Shown here one piece after another: positions 37,101 through 50,473 of a stretch of DNA of 64,000 nt; position 1 is the first letter of the stretch; every line of letters begins with the position of its first letter. The stretch is from contig NC_092565.1 in NCBI RefSeq assembly GCF_037975245.1, positions 6,874,999-6,938,998 of the forward strand. Direction: 5' to 3'. Position numbers and translations under genes: made by a program. The stretch is from Apostichopus japonicus (taxonomy: Eukaryota > Echinodermata > Holothuroidea > Aspidochirotida > Stichopodidae). The notes under the pieces were generated by a model. The model was not told the origin of the DNA and did no database searches. It saw nothing but the letters and a program-made list of their open reading frames with translations.

Positions 37101-38311
37101 CCTACAGCTCTGTCATTCGGAAGATTACATGTGTCGTGTTGGTTGGTATCTAAACCAGATCTGAGAATGAAGATCTCCTGCACCCCCTGCCTCTTTCTTA
37201 CCCATGATCTCTATTCTCTTCTCTATTAAATATAGCACAAATTCCATCTTCTACCATGGTCTACAAAATATAGTAATAGTCCTTCTTATACTTTCCCCCT
37301 CCCCTTTCTAGAATATGACTGCACATTGTGGTACATACAGTATACTTTAATTTCAGTTTCTGTGAAAGATGTTTCACAAAAGGTAGGACTTGTTTTTTAA
37401 GGTTTGATGAAAAGTAAAAATGACACTGTTTTTTGCAATTTGCACAACACCAGACCAATGGACTTATCACTAGCATGCATTCAGCTCTGGACAAGCATTT
37501 CTACTCTGCTATATAGAACTGTTAATTACTCGTTGAGCACTTTACAGTACGTCTCATAAAATCGGTGTTAATTAGTAGACAATGTGACGAGTTCTTCAAA
37601 GGAGATACAAGCAGGTTTGCAAATAGGTGAAAGAGAGAGAAAGAGACAGCAATCTATTAAAAACAATGACATTATTAACGACTTCAGCTATAAAATGTGT
37701 TACATCTGGCTAACGAGTAAAATACATTTTATACGATTTTGAGAATCGGTTGCCATAATCAATGGTGGAATATTAACTGAAACCTTATGTTAAGTGGACT
37801 GTGCAAATAAAGGTTTGATGTGTTTATAGCTGGGGACTGCATTAGGGTAGTATCAAAGACGAAAGTCCTATCAAACGAGGATGGTCGTGTAAGTGAAATT
37901 TATAGGTAGGGGTGGTTAAATTCATGTCATGAATCTTAATAGCCTATAAAGGTCATTTATTTTATGGGGCAGCAAACTCAGTGTAATGGAATACAGTATA
38001 CTCTTTAATAGTTCTCACCTTTCTAGAATAGAATTTGATTTTACATAATACCTGTTTGACCTTTGACATCTCAGTCAAACATCAAACATTAGACCGGTAC
38101 ACATATGGAGCATTTTAGTGTCTTGAAAGTAGTAAATAACAAAACTTGTAAATCTTCTGTCTATGTTATAAGTACAATTGATGTGTGGTATATCTATGCA
38201 CAAGTTGATATATTAAATGAATACTTCATTCTGTGCATGCATACATGTACAGTACATCTCTCCCCACACCAATTACACTGTTGTTGCACCCATTTCTGGA
38301 ACAGGTGATAA

Positions 38312-38501
38312 ACCAGGACACCAAATCATAAAAAGTTCGGAATATTCCTTGCTTGAACTGAGGAAGAATAATTGTTCCTAAGAGGAGAATAGTTATTAAA
38401 TTTAGGAACATTCCTATCTTTCTATTTCATAAAGCAATTTAGGAAGAATTCATTCCTGTCTTTGTAATGGAATTGTAACTTTTATGAAATAGAGCCCTGG
38501 T
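38312..38501. mobile_element. MITE-like inverted-repeat element, about 190 bp
   Basis: The left end begins ACCAGGACACC and continues with ATCATAAAAAGTT. The reverse complement of the right end reads ACCAGGGCTCTATTTCATAA and continues AAGTT. The match is imperfect, with one gap of about 2 bases. Internal GGAACATTCCT and AGGAAGAA words are also arranged partly as inverted repeats. I find no convincing target duplication, so the exact ends and the superfamily are open. Confidence 0.45.
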
Positions 38502-39064
38502 CACTTACTGTAGCCTTCCACAGTTTCAACTTTCAACAGTTTTCTTTTTGGAGTTTTGTATACTTAGGTCTCTCTAAAAGATACTTGTTTTGGCCTGTGG
38601 TATTTATTACCTGAATTACTTTTTACATCAGAGGAAGTGCCAGATTTGGCCAGACGTTTGACGTAGATCTACTATCTAAAAAACGTCACTTTTGTTGGAA
38701 TATTGTACGCAGAAAGGAACAGTGTGGTACCTTTGTTGCTTGGAGATCTAGTAAAACATTTGTCGTTAATATAATATCACACATTTTTTTCCCTTCATAT
38801 TGTCCAATGGCTATGCATACATTCATGTTGAAATCTGCGCTGGAACCCAGAACTAGAATTTTCATTCATGTATCAGCTTTAGATTAATTGTTTGTTTTGT
38901 AGCTCATGAATATTTATAACACATCAATGCCTATATTTCACAGCACTTCATCGTTATAAAGCTAAAGAATTAATCTATGGAGTGGTAACTGTAACATTGT
39001 AATTGTAGTACAGATGCTTCATAAATGACACCTCATCAAGCTAGGCACTGTACTAGGCCATCAA

Positions 39065-39335
39065 ACTTTCAACGTCAACGTTCGGCATTTTCTCCTTTAA
39101 AACTGAAGTGGATGTAGTTTGCATACTTTGCTCCTTATCTGTGGAAACACTTAACAGACCATATTTAGACTTTTGTACTAAACTTTCTACGTTTAAGAGT
39201 TACCTAAAAACTCATTTCTTTACTTGTTCATTTGATAGGGATTGACTTGTTTTGTTAAGCACCTACTGTAGAGCAGCTATTTCTTGTTTCTGTTTTGGCA
39301 CTATATAAATCCACTGTATTATTATAATTTAAAGA
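39065..39335 (+). mobile_element. 3' end of an L2/CR1-like non-LTR retrotransposon, degraded
   Basis: Frame-broken translation gives APYLWKHLTDHI and, in another frame, STFKSYLKTHFFTCSFD. These match the usual pattern at the C-terminal end of reverse transcriptases of this type (a PxLWNxLP motif, then an FKxxLKTHLF motif). An in-frame stop and a frameshift separate the two parts. The stretch then ends with GGCACTATATAAAT followed by TATTATTATAA, typical of LINE 3' tails with short AT repeats. Only the last fraction of the element remains; it is a fossil. Confidence 0.68.
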
Positions 39336-39704
39336 AAAATTAACAAATAGCTGTGCCTTTCCCTTTTCATTAACTTTGGGTTTTTAAAAACTTTGTTTAT
39401 GGTGTATTGTCTTTCAGACAATGAGTTTTAACCTTCAGTTTGCTGTATTTTGCACCATACATCCAACGTACTTCCAGAAGTTTATTGTGGTTACTAAACA
39501 ATTAACACTGTATGTGTGAGCAGTCTGAATCAACCCACGCTGGCACATCTTGTGTTCAGGTCGTTCTTTGTATCTGCTATCTATATATATAGATGTGTGT
39601 GGTTGAAAGAGGGGGTGATTATTTGTGGGATGACTTTGTAAAATTACCAATAATACATTGCGTGAATTAACACCAAAGTGAAAAGGTAAAGTGTGTTATT
39701 TTAT

Positions 39705-39868
39705 CGGTGCTTTTACACTAGATCCTGATCAGATCTCGATGTCAGGATCTGATCCTGCACAACTCAAGGGTAAATGTGTCCGGATCAATGCATATAAGTT
39801 TACCCCATGGAGAGATGATCGTCTGATAACATGAGGGGATCTGATCCGGTTCTAGTGTCACAGCACCC
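39705..39868. mobile_element. MITE-like element with GATC-rich inverted repeats
   Basis: The left arm reads GTGCTTTTACACTAGATCC and then TGATCAGATC. The reverse complement of the right arm reads GTGCTGTGACACTAGAACC and then GGATCAGATC. That is about 28 bp with a handful of mismatches, separated by about 105 bp. Internal GGATCTGATCC repeats add to the symmetry. No transposase and no clear target duplication are seen. Confidence 0.58.
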
Positions 39869-42800
39869 ACCCTATCATGGTATATTTCTGACATGGTATA
39901 GAGCTCTACAGTCTCACTGTACATGTGACAATACTTTTAAAATTGCATTTATCAAGGAAAAGCTTCTCATTATGTACAGGTATATATGCCAAAGTGAACT
40001 TGTTTCCTTAATTAGTGGATCACCACTTATAGTAGATATATGTAGCTTTTGCTATAGTTTTTGTGCTCAATGTATAAACAGCTTGTATAGGCAGTGGCAA
40101 AAGAAGTGAGATCACGACTCGAGTTTCATGTTCTTCGAACCTGATGATCATTCGATGAGCTTGAAATTCAAGTAGAATTCTCACTTCCATTGCCATCTTT
40201 GTAATTATATATTTTGAAGATTGATATACCAAACTGGCCACCTGCCATATTTATTTTAATCTTTCAAACCTTGATCTTTTACTGTCTTCCTGCTTACATG
40301 TGCTGCATTTGCCTTTTACTGAGGTATGCAGTACATTATTACTTTTGCATGGAAATTACAAATTTTTAACCATTTGTCTTTGTCTGGGAATAATGTGAAA
40401 GTTAAGAACTGCAAGGTGTTTATAGTGGGATACAGACTGTGTAGTGCTCTGGAAGTTTTGATTTACTATACTGACATTTGTACAGTTGACATAAATTTGA
40501 CATTTGACATGTGTTTTCTGCATAAAAATATGGTTTCTCTCCCAGTCTCATTCATCATCAGGTCCTCAAGTTTCAAACATGTTAGCTAGAAAAATGTAAG
40601 TGTTTCAAAACTCTTTACAGTTGGCTTATAAAAACTATAAGTTCCCAGTACTGGTTGTTTTCCTGAATTCCATCATACCTCAGTTACTACTGTACATCCG
40701 GCTATATGGGGGCAGCCCAGTCATCTTAGCAGATAATAAAGCAGTACACTGGGCTTATGTTAGGTAAGGAAATCATGCCCATTGTGTTGACCGATGATTG
40801 TTAACCAACCAACCGTGGCCAAGCTCTTAATGTCTAATGCCGGAAAAATGCTTTATGTTGTAAAAGTGCTTTATGTTCTAATGACAATTGGGGAAACCCA
40901 CCAGGCATTTTGACCAGTGATATATGTAGCCTTCCAATTTTAAGGCCTGATTAATCATTATACATATGTTTGCTCAGATGTGTTTTGGTTCCTGTTATAT
41001 TTGTCAAGTCACCCATCATGTACATTCACAAATATTCTGCATGGTTTTCCATAATCGTGTATGTATCGAGAAAAGTCAACAAAGTAATGAATAAAGAAAA
41101 GCCATCGATATTTCTTCATGCAATGTCGAATTTGTATGTAAACGTGATATTTTAGACTTACTCAAGCCCTCATCTCTCTCCCACACGAAGACATTTATTC
41201 ATGACGAAATTGGTAATTAGCTCCCAGAATGGATTGGAATATTCAGTGTAAACCATTACATTAATGATGTCGGCTATTAGTATACTTACATTTATTGTGC
41301 TCATGTTCTCATACCTATCTTGAATCTACATGTATATAAGCACCTACCCGTCTACTTTACAGTAACTTATATACACAGTGAAGACATTTGTAGCACATCA
41401 TTCCCTACAGATCCCACTTCTAGGAGATCTTCTCGCTCCCGTCCCACTTGCTCCCTTGGTTGGGGAGGGGGAAGGAGGTAATTACTGTACCCTCATATGA
41501 CATTTATTGGTAACTGATAAGTTACCTTTTAATCAACATGCAGTTTAATTATCAATCTAAAAACGGTTGCTATGCACATTCAGTAACGATCAAGGCTAGT
41601 ACCCTGGCATTTTAAAGTCTACATTACCAGGCACATATCCGATGGATTGATATTGATGATGCTAAACTTGATTTCAGTTTCCTTGATTTATGAGGGTCTG
41701 TTTTGATGTAACAATATATATATTTATATATGCATATCTGCATCATACTGTAGGTTTGGTCTTCTGGAGGTATCTGTCCTGTACATGTACACCATGCAAT
41801 ACAAATGCATTGGCAAACGTACATGTATTAGAAATTGCAATTTTATAACTTTACGAGCGTCTGTGATAAACAAACAAAAAGTTACTTCAAATTTCATAGC
41901 ATGTAAGCAGATGAGGCATCTTTTCAACAGTTATTCAGGGAATAATTTATGTGTTCAAATCTTGTGTAGCAATGTTTGAAGGCTCTGGAGTTTTCCTCTC
42001 TTTGTAATCCTGTGTAGAAAACTGCTATACATCTTTACACTGGCATAGCAACTCGGCCATTTTGTTTAGCGTTTTGCGATACGATACTGGATAAAAACTT
42101 TCCCTGTTTATGATCTGCGTGCTGAAATCAGACTAAGTGAAAGTGATTTGAATGGAAGTTCTGCTGGCTAGCCTCACAAGAATTTTAGAAACAGGCCATA
42201 AAAGAGCGATCTGAAAAGAATATACCTGTAGCTGAACATTGTATCCAGCAGTTTTTTAATGGACCACGGAAAGGTATTGCACAGCTGGTACACTATGGTG
42301 TGCACACACTGTAATCTGTTCTGGTTGCCTTTTAAATAGGCCTAGAATTATTTTATCAATTGAAAATGTTGCTCTTCAAGTTGGTTAAGTTTTAGTAGTT
42401 GTACTCATTAGTATGTTTTGCATTCTAAGCTAACTGTGCACAGTAGCCCATAACTTACAGTATTATTATTGATGTCAGGGCAGTGCTCATTGGCGTTACT
42501 GTAAGGTATGGTATCTATAAGATGTAGGCCTATATTGTTATAGAATTTGTGTATCAATCATAGAGACGTTTTGCAAGTTCGTTAACAATTATCCGTGTGA
42601 TACACACTTCTCTGTACTACATGCGTAACTTAATGTACCCTACACCTGTCTCTGCTGCACTACTGTTTAATTATCATTACACCAAGTTGAGAGTACTGGC
42701 CATTTTGAAATGTGTGCCCTTCACACTGACCACGAAACATAAGCTGAATTTGAGTTCACTTCCTCAATTACCTTTCTCCTCGCAACATCAGCCCCCTTCA

Positions 42801-43233
42801 TGTTTCTATGTCTAGAGTGACCAGGTGACCTTTGACCCTGATCTCCCATGATGCCTGCGCTCACCTCAGGTCAATCTGCCTCTTCCTCATTCTACCACCC
42901 AAAGTGTCTAGTTACAGTGTACACATATAGAAAGAACTGTCCAGGTTTGTTTTACTATCTGGGCTAAATTAATTAAGGCTTCAGATTAAGTCAGAATTAG
43001 GTCCAGATGGAATATTAAATATTGCCAATATGATAAGAATATTATTTCACATTCACATTTGCTTAGGCAGTGTTCCTCACTTACCTTTAACCTCACACAA
43101 CCATTGCCCACTCACTAAATATGTTATCGTCTGAAGAATAAAAAATTGTTTACCTTAAAATATTGCCATCCCCCACCCCCCCCCTGACATAATCCTATAT
43201 AGCCTTAAGTTCTGAAAATGAGTCATAGCTGCA

Positions 43234-43259
43234 GTATATATATATATATATATATATAT
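43234..43259. repeat. (TA)13 microsatellite
   Basis: This is an uninterrupted alternation of T and A in the RGS12-type intron. Confidence 0.9.
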
Positions 43260-44556
43260 GTGGAGATGAGTCAACAGTGTTCTTTTGTCTTTAAAAACTT
43301 TAATTTCTTTCATGGTGAAACAGTTAATGAGTTCTTAGTCTTGATGTAAATTCAACATGACAAGTAAAACTGATTATCCATCAGCCTGCATTACTGACAT
43401 GCTGTGAGCTGAGGGCAGGTTCTATACAACATTACTGTTAGCGGAGGTCATGTCTCTTATATGTAAAGTGTACATATACAAGTTATAATGCTGTGAGCCT
43501 AGGTCATGAATCTTCCAACATCGCTTAAGTACATCTTCTACTGTCTGCGAGTATGTAAAAGTACAATGTTTGGTACGAAAAGAAGGAGGAGATCGGAGCC
43601 ACAGTTAAAATGCAAACTCTTTGCATAATTTGGGAAGTAAAGTTCTGGCAATTTTTGACCATAGACCTCTCCAGCGTTAAGTACTTGTACTCAAGAATAT
43701 TAGAGCCTGCAATTGACAGTACAATAGACTAAGCTACTAGATACTTCATTGATGAATAAGTAAACAATTAATAAACCCACTCAGTTAACCCTGGAAATGA
43801 CATGGCACTACACACATTTTCACTTTCGTTTAATTTATCGGCGTACAAGTTAAAAGTACATTAAAGTTTTTACAAAAGCTTTCCAACTTGTTTACAATTT
43901 TAAAATAAACAGAACTGTTAGCAAACTGCTTATCCACTAAAAATTGGGGTAATTCCTATACATGTAAGTTTTTCAGAAATTTCAAATTTGAAAAAAAATC
44001 TGTTCAAGATTCAGATTTGGTCAAGAGTACAATGTTGAAGCAAGCTGATGGAATTGGGTACTATATTCCAGTTTAACAGAAGCTGTGTACCCAGATACTA
44101 AACTACACTGTAAGGAATAATGCCTACGATGGTTGCGATTAATACATATCACACTTGTGCAGCAATGGCTCGTGAATTTTAAGAAACAGTTGTAAATATC
44201 AAGTCCATGTAAATCGGCTTTAGTTTGGTTTACCTGTTTAATATTTCTACGCTTGATTGTTTGAGATACCCCACTGTAAAATGACGATGCATGTAAAGCT
44301 GTGAGAGTTGGCAGGAATGGGGGAGTAAATTTAGTAGTTACCTCTACTGTACATTGCGGGCTGTTACCAGACAGAGGGAGATTTAATTCAGTCAATGTCA
44401 GACCCTTTCTTATTCATTGTCTTTCTTCTGTAAAAATGAAGAAATTGACACACTGTTCTTTAAATAATGCTCTCCTTAAATAATGATGGATCCAAGTGTG
44501 TGGTATAGTAGGATGTACCAATACTGCATACCACACATTGAAAGGTAGTCAGTATA

Positions 44557-44775
44557 GGCCCCAAATTATAGCACGCTATAATTGCCAGAAGTTTTCAAAA
44601 AGTACTTTTTCTGGAGGTCTTTACTCTCCATATTGTTCTCAGACATTTTTAAGGAACACACAAGATAACTGAATGTCCCAGTTAGGAAAATTTCCTCAAA
44701 GGTTGTCATAAAGAAAGTCTATTAAGAGTTTTGACCAAAGGTGACCATATTTGAATATCTAGCATATTTGGGGCC
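44557..44775. mobile_element. Possible small MITE bounded by GGCCCCAAAT
   Basis: GGCCCCAAAT at the left and its exact reverse complement ATTTGGGGCC at the right bound 219 bp. Just inside, TTATAGCACGCTATAA on the left is itself palindromic. A 10-bp inverted repeat at this spacing could be chance, and I see no target duplication. Confidence 0.35.
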
Positions 44776-47316
44776 AATGCAGCATACCTTTAAGGGACTC
44801 TCCAGAGCTGTTCTTTGTGTAATGTCTTTGTTAACACAACCTATGCCAATACTACTTATAATCTGAATGTAGCAAGCTTTTGTTCTCACTGCACATTCCT
44901 TACAACATGTCACTGGGGGTACATTTGACAAACCTCCTCTCTGAGTCATGTATCACTAATTCTGTCAATTCCGATTCTTTATTGACATATTTTTGGTGTT
45001 TCACGTCAGTATTTTCTGCTAACCCCTGAAGCTGTCAGAGCACTACTAATGATATTACCCAGCTACTGTACTACTTCCAGTCTGGTCAGATTGGTATAAA
45101 TCTAACAAAAGCCTTTTGGGCACAGCTGAGAGAACTTATTAAGATCTGAGAAGAAAGAGAGAAACCTCAGGGTTTTGTATATAACCATCACTCTAGTATT
45201 GAAGTTATCAACCGCAGTGAGAAACACACCTACTGTAGTACAGGTGACAAACACTGCAGTACCTCTCATAGGTACACAGTGGTAGAAACCTGCTTTCACA
45301 TCACCAGAGTTGCAAACAATAAACCTTGTTGCTTTTAGCCCCACAATCAAAAGTCAGAGTCAGTCGCTTGCAAGCGGGTGGAATGTGTGGCCTGCTACCT
45401 GCTACCTTATTTCACACTGTTTTGAAAGGGCTTTGGAGAGATCTTCTGTTTGGATGCACCCCCACTGCATATTTTCACACACTCACAGAGCTGTTGAAAT
45501 ATAATGCCTCTGCCTACATTTTTTTTTTTTTTTTTTTAGAATTTTAGGGCAGCTATTGAGAGACCCTATGACACCTTGCGTTGAACTATAACTGAAACAG
45601 AAAACAAAAGCCTGTTGGGAAGAAAAAGTTTTTTTTTCATATTTTTATGAGTTTTACATTCCTGGTCAAATTACAGTCTCCTTTTTGCATGATGGTTGTT
45701 CTGTACTGTAGTTATGGCAGGTAGGGGACATATTAAAGAGTGTCAGGCTTCAATATTGCTATCATTGGTTTATAGTCTTATCTTTTTCTTCCTTCTTGTG
45801 AATGCTTTTGTAAGGTCCTAATGAGTTGGAAAAATAACTATCCCTCAGAGATGACCTGTTGGAAATTGGAATCTCTTCAAATTCTAACATTGCCAACTTC
45901 TGTGTATAGTGTATTTGAACTTCTGTTTATCAAAAAAAAAGTTCTCCTTTATCCAGGGACAAAAGGGAGGGTGAAATGTGGCTTACAATAGGTCAACGAT
46001 GGTAAACAATGAAGTAACCCTACATTTTTTCTTGGGTGTGCATGGATATATGACGAATGGGATAGCAGGTTCAGGTTGGGTTCAGTGAAGTCACCACATT
46101 GGCAGTTAATGTTCTTTTTGGTTGGGTTTTTTTGAAGATATTTTGTGTTGTGTTTCATCTTTCATGTGTTAAAAAGGACCTGCTCTAGTTAGCCAAGTCA
46201 AGACAGTTGGAGAGATGCATGGCGTCATTTTGATTCTGATAAAGGAGTTGTCTTTGTCGCACGATGTTAGTAGATATTTTATGATTTCTATTTGCCATTG
46301 ATGAAGGAAACCATGTAGGGTGCATGAAGGTTGGGTTTTTATCATGTCAATGCGAAGAGTTAATTAAAAAATGATGTTCATTTTTGATAGAATGTCATAT
46401 TTTGTCATGTCAAGAAGACTGGCTAGGTGCAGGGTTTCATAGCTCATAATAATGGATAACAGGAACAACAAACCTATAACCATTCTTAAAACACATCAAA
46501 TTCCTCCTCATCACCCCCTCTCCCTTTTTCTCTCTCTCTCTCCCCCCTCTCTCTCCACTCCTATCCTCTTCCCCTCCCTCGATCCCCCTTCCTTCCTTTT
46601 TCAGTCCCCATCCCATGACTCTAGACTTGTCGTGTGCCCCTAAGTACTGTTGTTCAAAGATGTCGAATATATGCATTCAAAAAGAGTTCCGTAACAGTGT
46701 CAAACCAAAGTAATTGCCTATCTCCAGGCTATACTGTGTGCAGCTTACTGTTTAATAGTATCCATATCGGCGAATTGCAAAATCTGTAATGGCATGCTTT
46801 TTAACTAATTGGCACAAATTAAGACAGACACTGTTTAACATAATTTGATTCTGCTGCTGTTCTGTTTGGTAATAGCACTGTGTAGATACTGTATATCGTA
46901 TTAATCACAAATACAGTTCCAGTAATCGGTTGGGTCTGGGGAGGGGTGTGGGACAGGAGGGAGGGGAGTAATGTATGCATACACCAGATCCTCTCTTGTG
47001 ACCGTATGATCTTCATAAAGATAAAGTACATAAATATAATTATGAAAATATTTATTATGAATTCGTGAATATCCATTGCATAATATATTTAAGCCCTGTA
47101 AGCACTGTGACAAGAGAAGTACAGCATATATAAACTTGTGTAAACTTGCATTATTTTACTTGACTTTCATCTATTGTATTGTGTAACCGAAATCAAATTT
47201 ACACTCATTTGACATTGGTTTGTATATATTTACATACAGACTATATATACTGTGGACTTATGTCTCCTCAATTTTCTATACTTTTTTGTTCATTCTTTCT
47301 TTGTTTGGATATGCAG

Positions 47317-47442
47317 GGAATGGCAAATCTCAGGCGTGGAAGCGACTGCTCGGATTACAGCTCAGCTCAGCAAGCCGCTAAACGGAACGCACTCAGGAGA
47401 GCTCAGGCTAAGAAGCAGGCATTTCACAGTCAGAACAGAAAC
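47317..47442 (+). CDS. RGS12: RGS12-type gene, second coding exon in the window
   Basis: Acceptor GGATATGCAG and donor AAC|GTAAGT bound 126 nt (42 codons), phase 0 at both ends, continuing the frame of the PDZ-PTB exon. The peptide begins GMANLRRGSDCSDYSSAQQA and is strongly basic toward its end (KRNALRRAQAKKQAF). It falls in the linker between the PTB and RGS domains and may be a charged helix or localisation segment. Support comes from phase, splice sites, GC-richer composition and a non-random peptide. I cannot confirm the match to RGS12 in this linker by eye. Confidence 0.72.
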
Positions 47443-48379
47443 GTAAGTCAAGTCTGTTAGAGGGGGGGGGGGGGTTGCATGGGTGTGGAGAATGTTGATG
47501 ATTTGGGTGGTAGAGTAAACGAACCCTATCAGGTGCGTTTTGTATCATCAGCTGACAGAATTCGTGCTGTCACCATCCCTTTCATAGCCACCGGAAGAAA
47601 TGTAACAAATGTGTCGGTTTTATGAAAGCAAGAATATATATGTTAAGGGAGTTATATACTTCAATGACCAAGTAGCAGTTGAAAGAATTATTTAAGGGAG
47701 TTACACTATAATAATATGTTGACAACAGATGAGAGTAGCAGAAGGATGTGGGGAGGGGGTGGGTATTGGAAAGAGCAAAAGAGTTTTTTTTGTGGTTTTT
47801 TTTATTAGTGTCATTGTTAGAATCATGATACTAAATGTAGACAAGCCATTGCCATGTACATTTTCATGGTCACAGCTAGTTCTGATATAAGGGGCCAACG
47901 CATGTATCCAGTAGCTGAGAATCGATCAGTTTGGGTTTTTTTGCACGACCATGGTGCCTTCGGGGTGCCTTCTGAAAGGGGTTTTCTACCTGTTATAGTA
48001 CACACTGCTACTGATACTCTTTGATATCCCTTACCGATAAATAAGGAAAGAGACCAATGTCCTTCCCGAACCCCTTCCCCCTTTTAATTTGATTTATGCC
48101 ATACGGGTGACTCTATGTGAAAAGCTCAAAGTTCAAATTATATTGTTTCTGCCGAGTGCTTCACCTTCCTCCTGCCCCACCTGCCCTAGCCCTCCTCCCC
48201 CTCCTCCTCCCTCCTCCACCCTACTCCAGTAGCAAAGGAGTAATTAATTTGGGAACCAATCCTGACTCAGATGGTTGGAATCCCAGCTTTTTACCTATTC
48301 CACATAAGCAGTGCATTGGTGTCGTTCCCATCCGTTGAACTCTCTTGGAGCTGTGGACCATTTCCTGGTCCCTCGTAAA

Positions 48380-49320
48380 AGCATTCACAGGGATAAAAAC
48401 GGATCTTTAATTATAGAAGCCAACGAACATAATAGCCGAAGCACCGTCAATAATCATTACGACCAGTAATGATCTAAACCTGCTTATCAGGCTCAAATAC
48501 ACCGAAAGGGGTATCACAGTTTCTTTTGGTCAGCTCGGCCGTTTTCTCTTTTCCCCCCTTCTTTTTTTTTTTTTTTGGCCTTTGTGAAACGGTACAAGAC
48601 AAATTGATTCATGCCCACGGAGAAGCTTAACAGAAATCAAACCAGCCCCACTCGTATTGTGATCAAACAATTTGTTAATAACAGGAGGCCTCCTGTAACC
48701 ACTGCTCGCTGAGCTGACACCACTTGTTTCACGAAATAGGCTTAGGAGGTATTGTGAGGTGACAATGGTGTTGGTTTATCTGTCCGAAGGGGGGGATATA
48801 AAATCAATATCCAACCGAAGGAATTTGAATGAGAATACAGCCAGAGTGATGTCACAGAAGTATCGGAATTTGGTAGGTCTTGTAACAAGAAGAAGACGGG
48901 AGGGAAAAGGAAGAAGTTGTTTCTAATTGTGTAGTAGCAATTCTGGTATGTGACAATGAATTAACAGAAGGACACAAATAAAGGCCGCTTTGTAATGTGA
49001 AGAAGTATAGCGGGGATTGAATTTAAAGGCGATGGGGGATGTACTTATCATTACTCAGGTGTGTGTGCACAGTGTATCGGACAGATTGCTACGGGGGTTG
49101 GTTAATAGTGTTTAATTCGGGTGAAAAGGTATAAGAAGAGGGCGAAGAAATGCATCGTGATGGAGTTTGAAATGGCAAAATGGAAAGATCATTCGATTTA
49201 AGCAGATTACTGGATATTTGAAATACTTTCCTGTATCGTAATCAAGTCTGTCAATAATGTTAACAGTGCGAGGATGACCTTTTGAGGAAGAAGTCATATT
49301 GTTAAAATATCTTTTCAAAT
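48380..49320. promoter_or_regulatory. Candidate intronic cis-regulatory region
   Basis: This is a stretch of non-repetitive, mixed-composition DNA inside a repeat-rich intron. It contains ATCATTAC-GACCA-GTAATGAT (48453-48473), a perfect 8-bp inverted repeat of ATTA-type homeodomain sites, and TTTGTTAATAACA, which resembles an HNF1-type site. Only motif resemblance supports this; there is no conservation data. Confidence 0.25.
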
Positions 49321-50159
49321 ATCATAGTTTGTTGCGTCTGTGCAAGTCATTATTTTAGGGAGTTATTAATTGAACTCTTTGATTTTTTACCATGGGTTTA
49401 GAGACGGTTTGGACTTTTGGTGAGGAGAGGGTAGGGACAGCCATGATAAGAATCAGATTATTTAGCCCTCACCAGCCCTGCTTCTCCTCACTATTGTCCT
49501 CTTCGTCCACTTTCACTTCCTTCTCCATCCTCACCCTGGTCGGCTTCCTTTCTTACATCAAGCTTAATATTGCATAAAGAAGGCTATTGACACAGATAGG
49601 TTTAGAAGATAACCGACCAAAATTGACAACCACCATAAAAAAAAAAATTAAAAAAAATCAAAATTTGTCTTCCTGCATGGACAGATTTGTTGAGGTTTGA
49701 TAAATTTATCTGTTTTCCTGTTTGGTTTGTTATGGGGGAATATATATTAAAGTTGCATGAGCATTAGTCATAACACACATACACACACACTGACATTTTT
49801 GTGGTTCTAGCCTTGCCACCATAATAATGACATGTTTTGGGCTTTTTAGAGTAGAAAGATTTTAGATCTAGAAAGCAAAAGCAATATATGTAGACATTGA
49901 CTGACACATACAAAGAAAGGATTAATAATTCTGCAAATTTTATAGGCCAGATCTACTTCCTGCAAATATTAGCCTACTAAAATGAACAAAAACAATTCAG
50001 TATTTGTACTTAATAATTAATTCGCAGGGTTTAATAAGATCGGAATAAAAATAATAAAAGGCGCTTGGGAATCTAGGAAGAAGGAGGGAACTACAGATAT
50101 TAAGCCTTTCTTGTAATATATTTCACTTCAGTTTACTTCCTCGTGGTTAGCCATCCCTG

Positions 50160-50345
50160 GAGAGCGTTGCGGTCAAGTGGTTAGGGCAGTGCGGAGGTGG
50201 GGGGGGAGGGTGTGTGTTATTTATGGTCAAGTGGTTAAGGCGATATCAGGTTCAAGTCCTGGCCAGATCATTATGGTGTGTCCTTTGGCAAGGCACTTTA
50301 TCTCCAACTTGCCTCTCATCACCCAGGTGCATAATTGGGGACTTG
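50160..50345 (+). mobile_element. tRNA-derived SINE with duplicated A box
   Basis: TGGTCAAGTGG (50224-50234) fits the RNA polymerase III A box perfectly and GGTTCAAGTCC (50249-50259) fits the B box perfectly. The spacing of 14 bp is much shorter than in a tRNA, so the head is deleted. An A-box-like CGGTCAAGTGG at 50170-50180 precedes it. The A-box neighbourhood (AAGTGGTTAAGGCG) resembles a Ser/Leu-type tRNA. The body follows with TCCTTTGGCAAGGCACTTTA and TTGCCTCTCATCACCCAGGT, text typical of SINE central domains in marine invertebrates. It is not a functional tRNA. Confidence 0.72.
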
Positions 50346-50473
50346 CAAGGTAACTTGTAAATATAGTTGTGTGTGCAAACCCCCCCCTCTCCCCCGGTTT
50401 GTGGCTGCACCCTATGGGAAGTCCCCCAGGGGACATGTATATGTTTTGCAATGTGCTCCGGTAGGGATTATTT

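Larger units (their letters stand above)
26204..47316 (+). other. RGS12-type intron, 21 kb, repeat-rich
   Basis: The intron is bounded by donor CAG|GTGAGT and acceptor GGATATGCAG. It is AT-rich and contains the dispersed repeats, minisatellite, MITE-like elements and LINE tail listed separately, plus homopolymers (19 G at 34116-34134, 19 T at 45519-45537). Two CT-rich strings stand near 46500-46580. I saw no further exon that keeps phase 0 at both ends and looks protein-like; a small one could be missed. Confidence 0.6.

Noticed and set aside
50224-50259. Functional tRNA gene
   Set aside because: A and B boxes are perfect but only 14 bp apart, so no anticodon arm fits; it is a SINE head.
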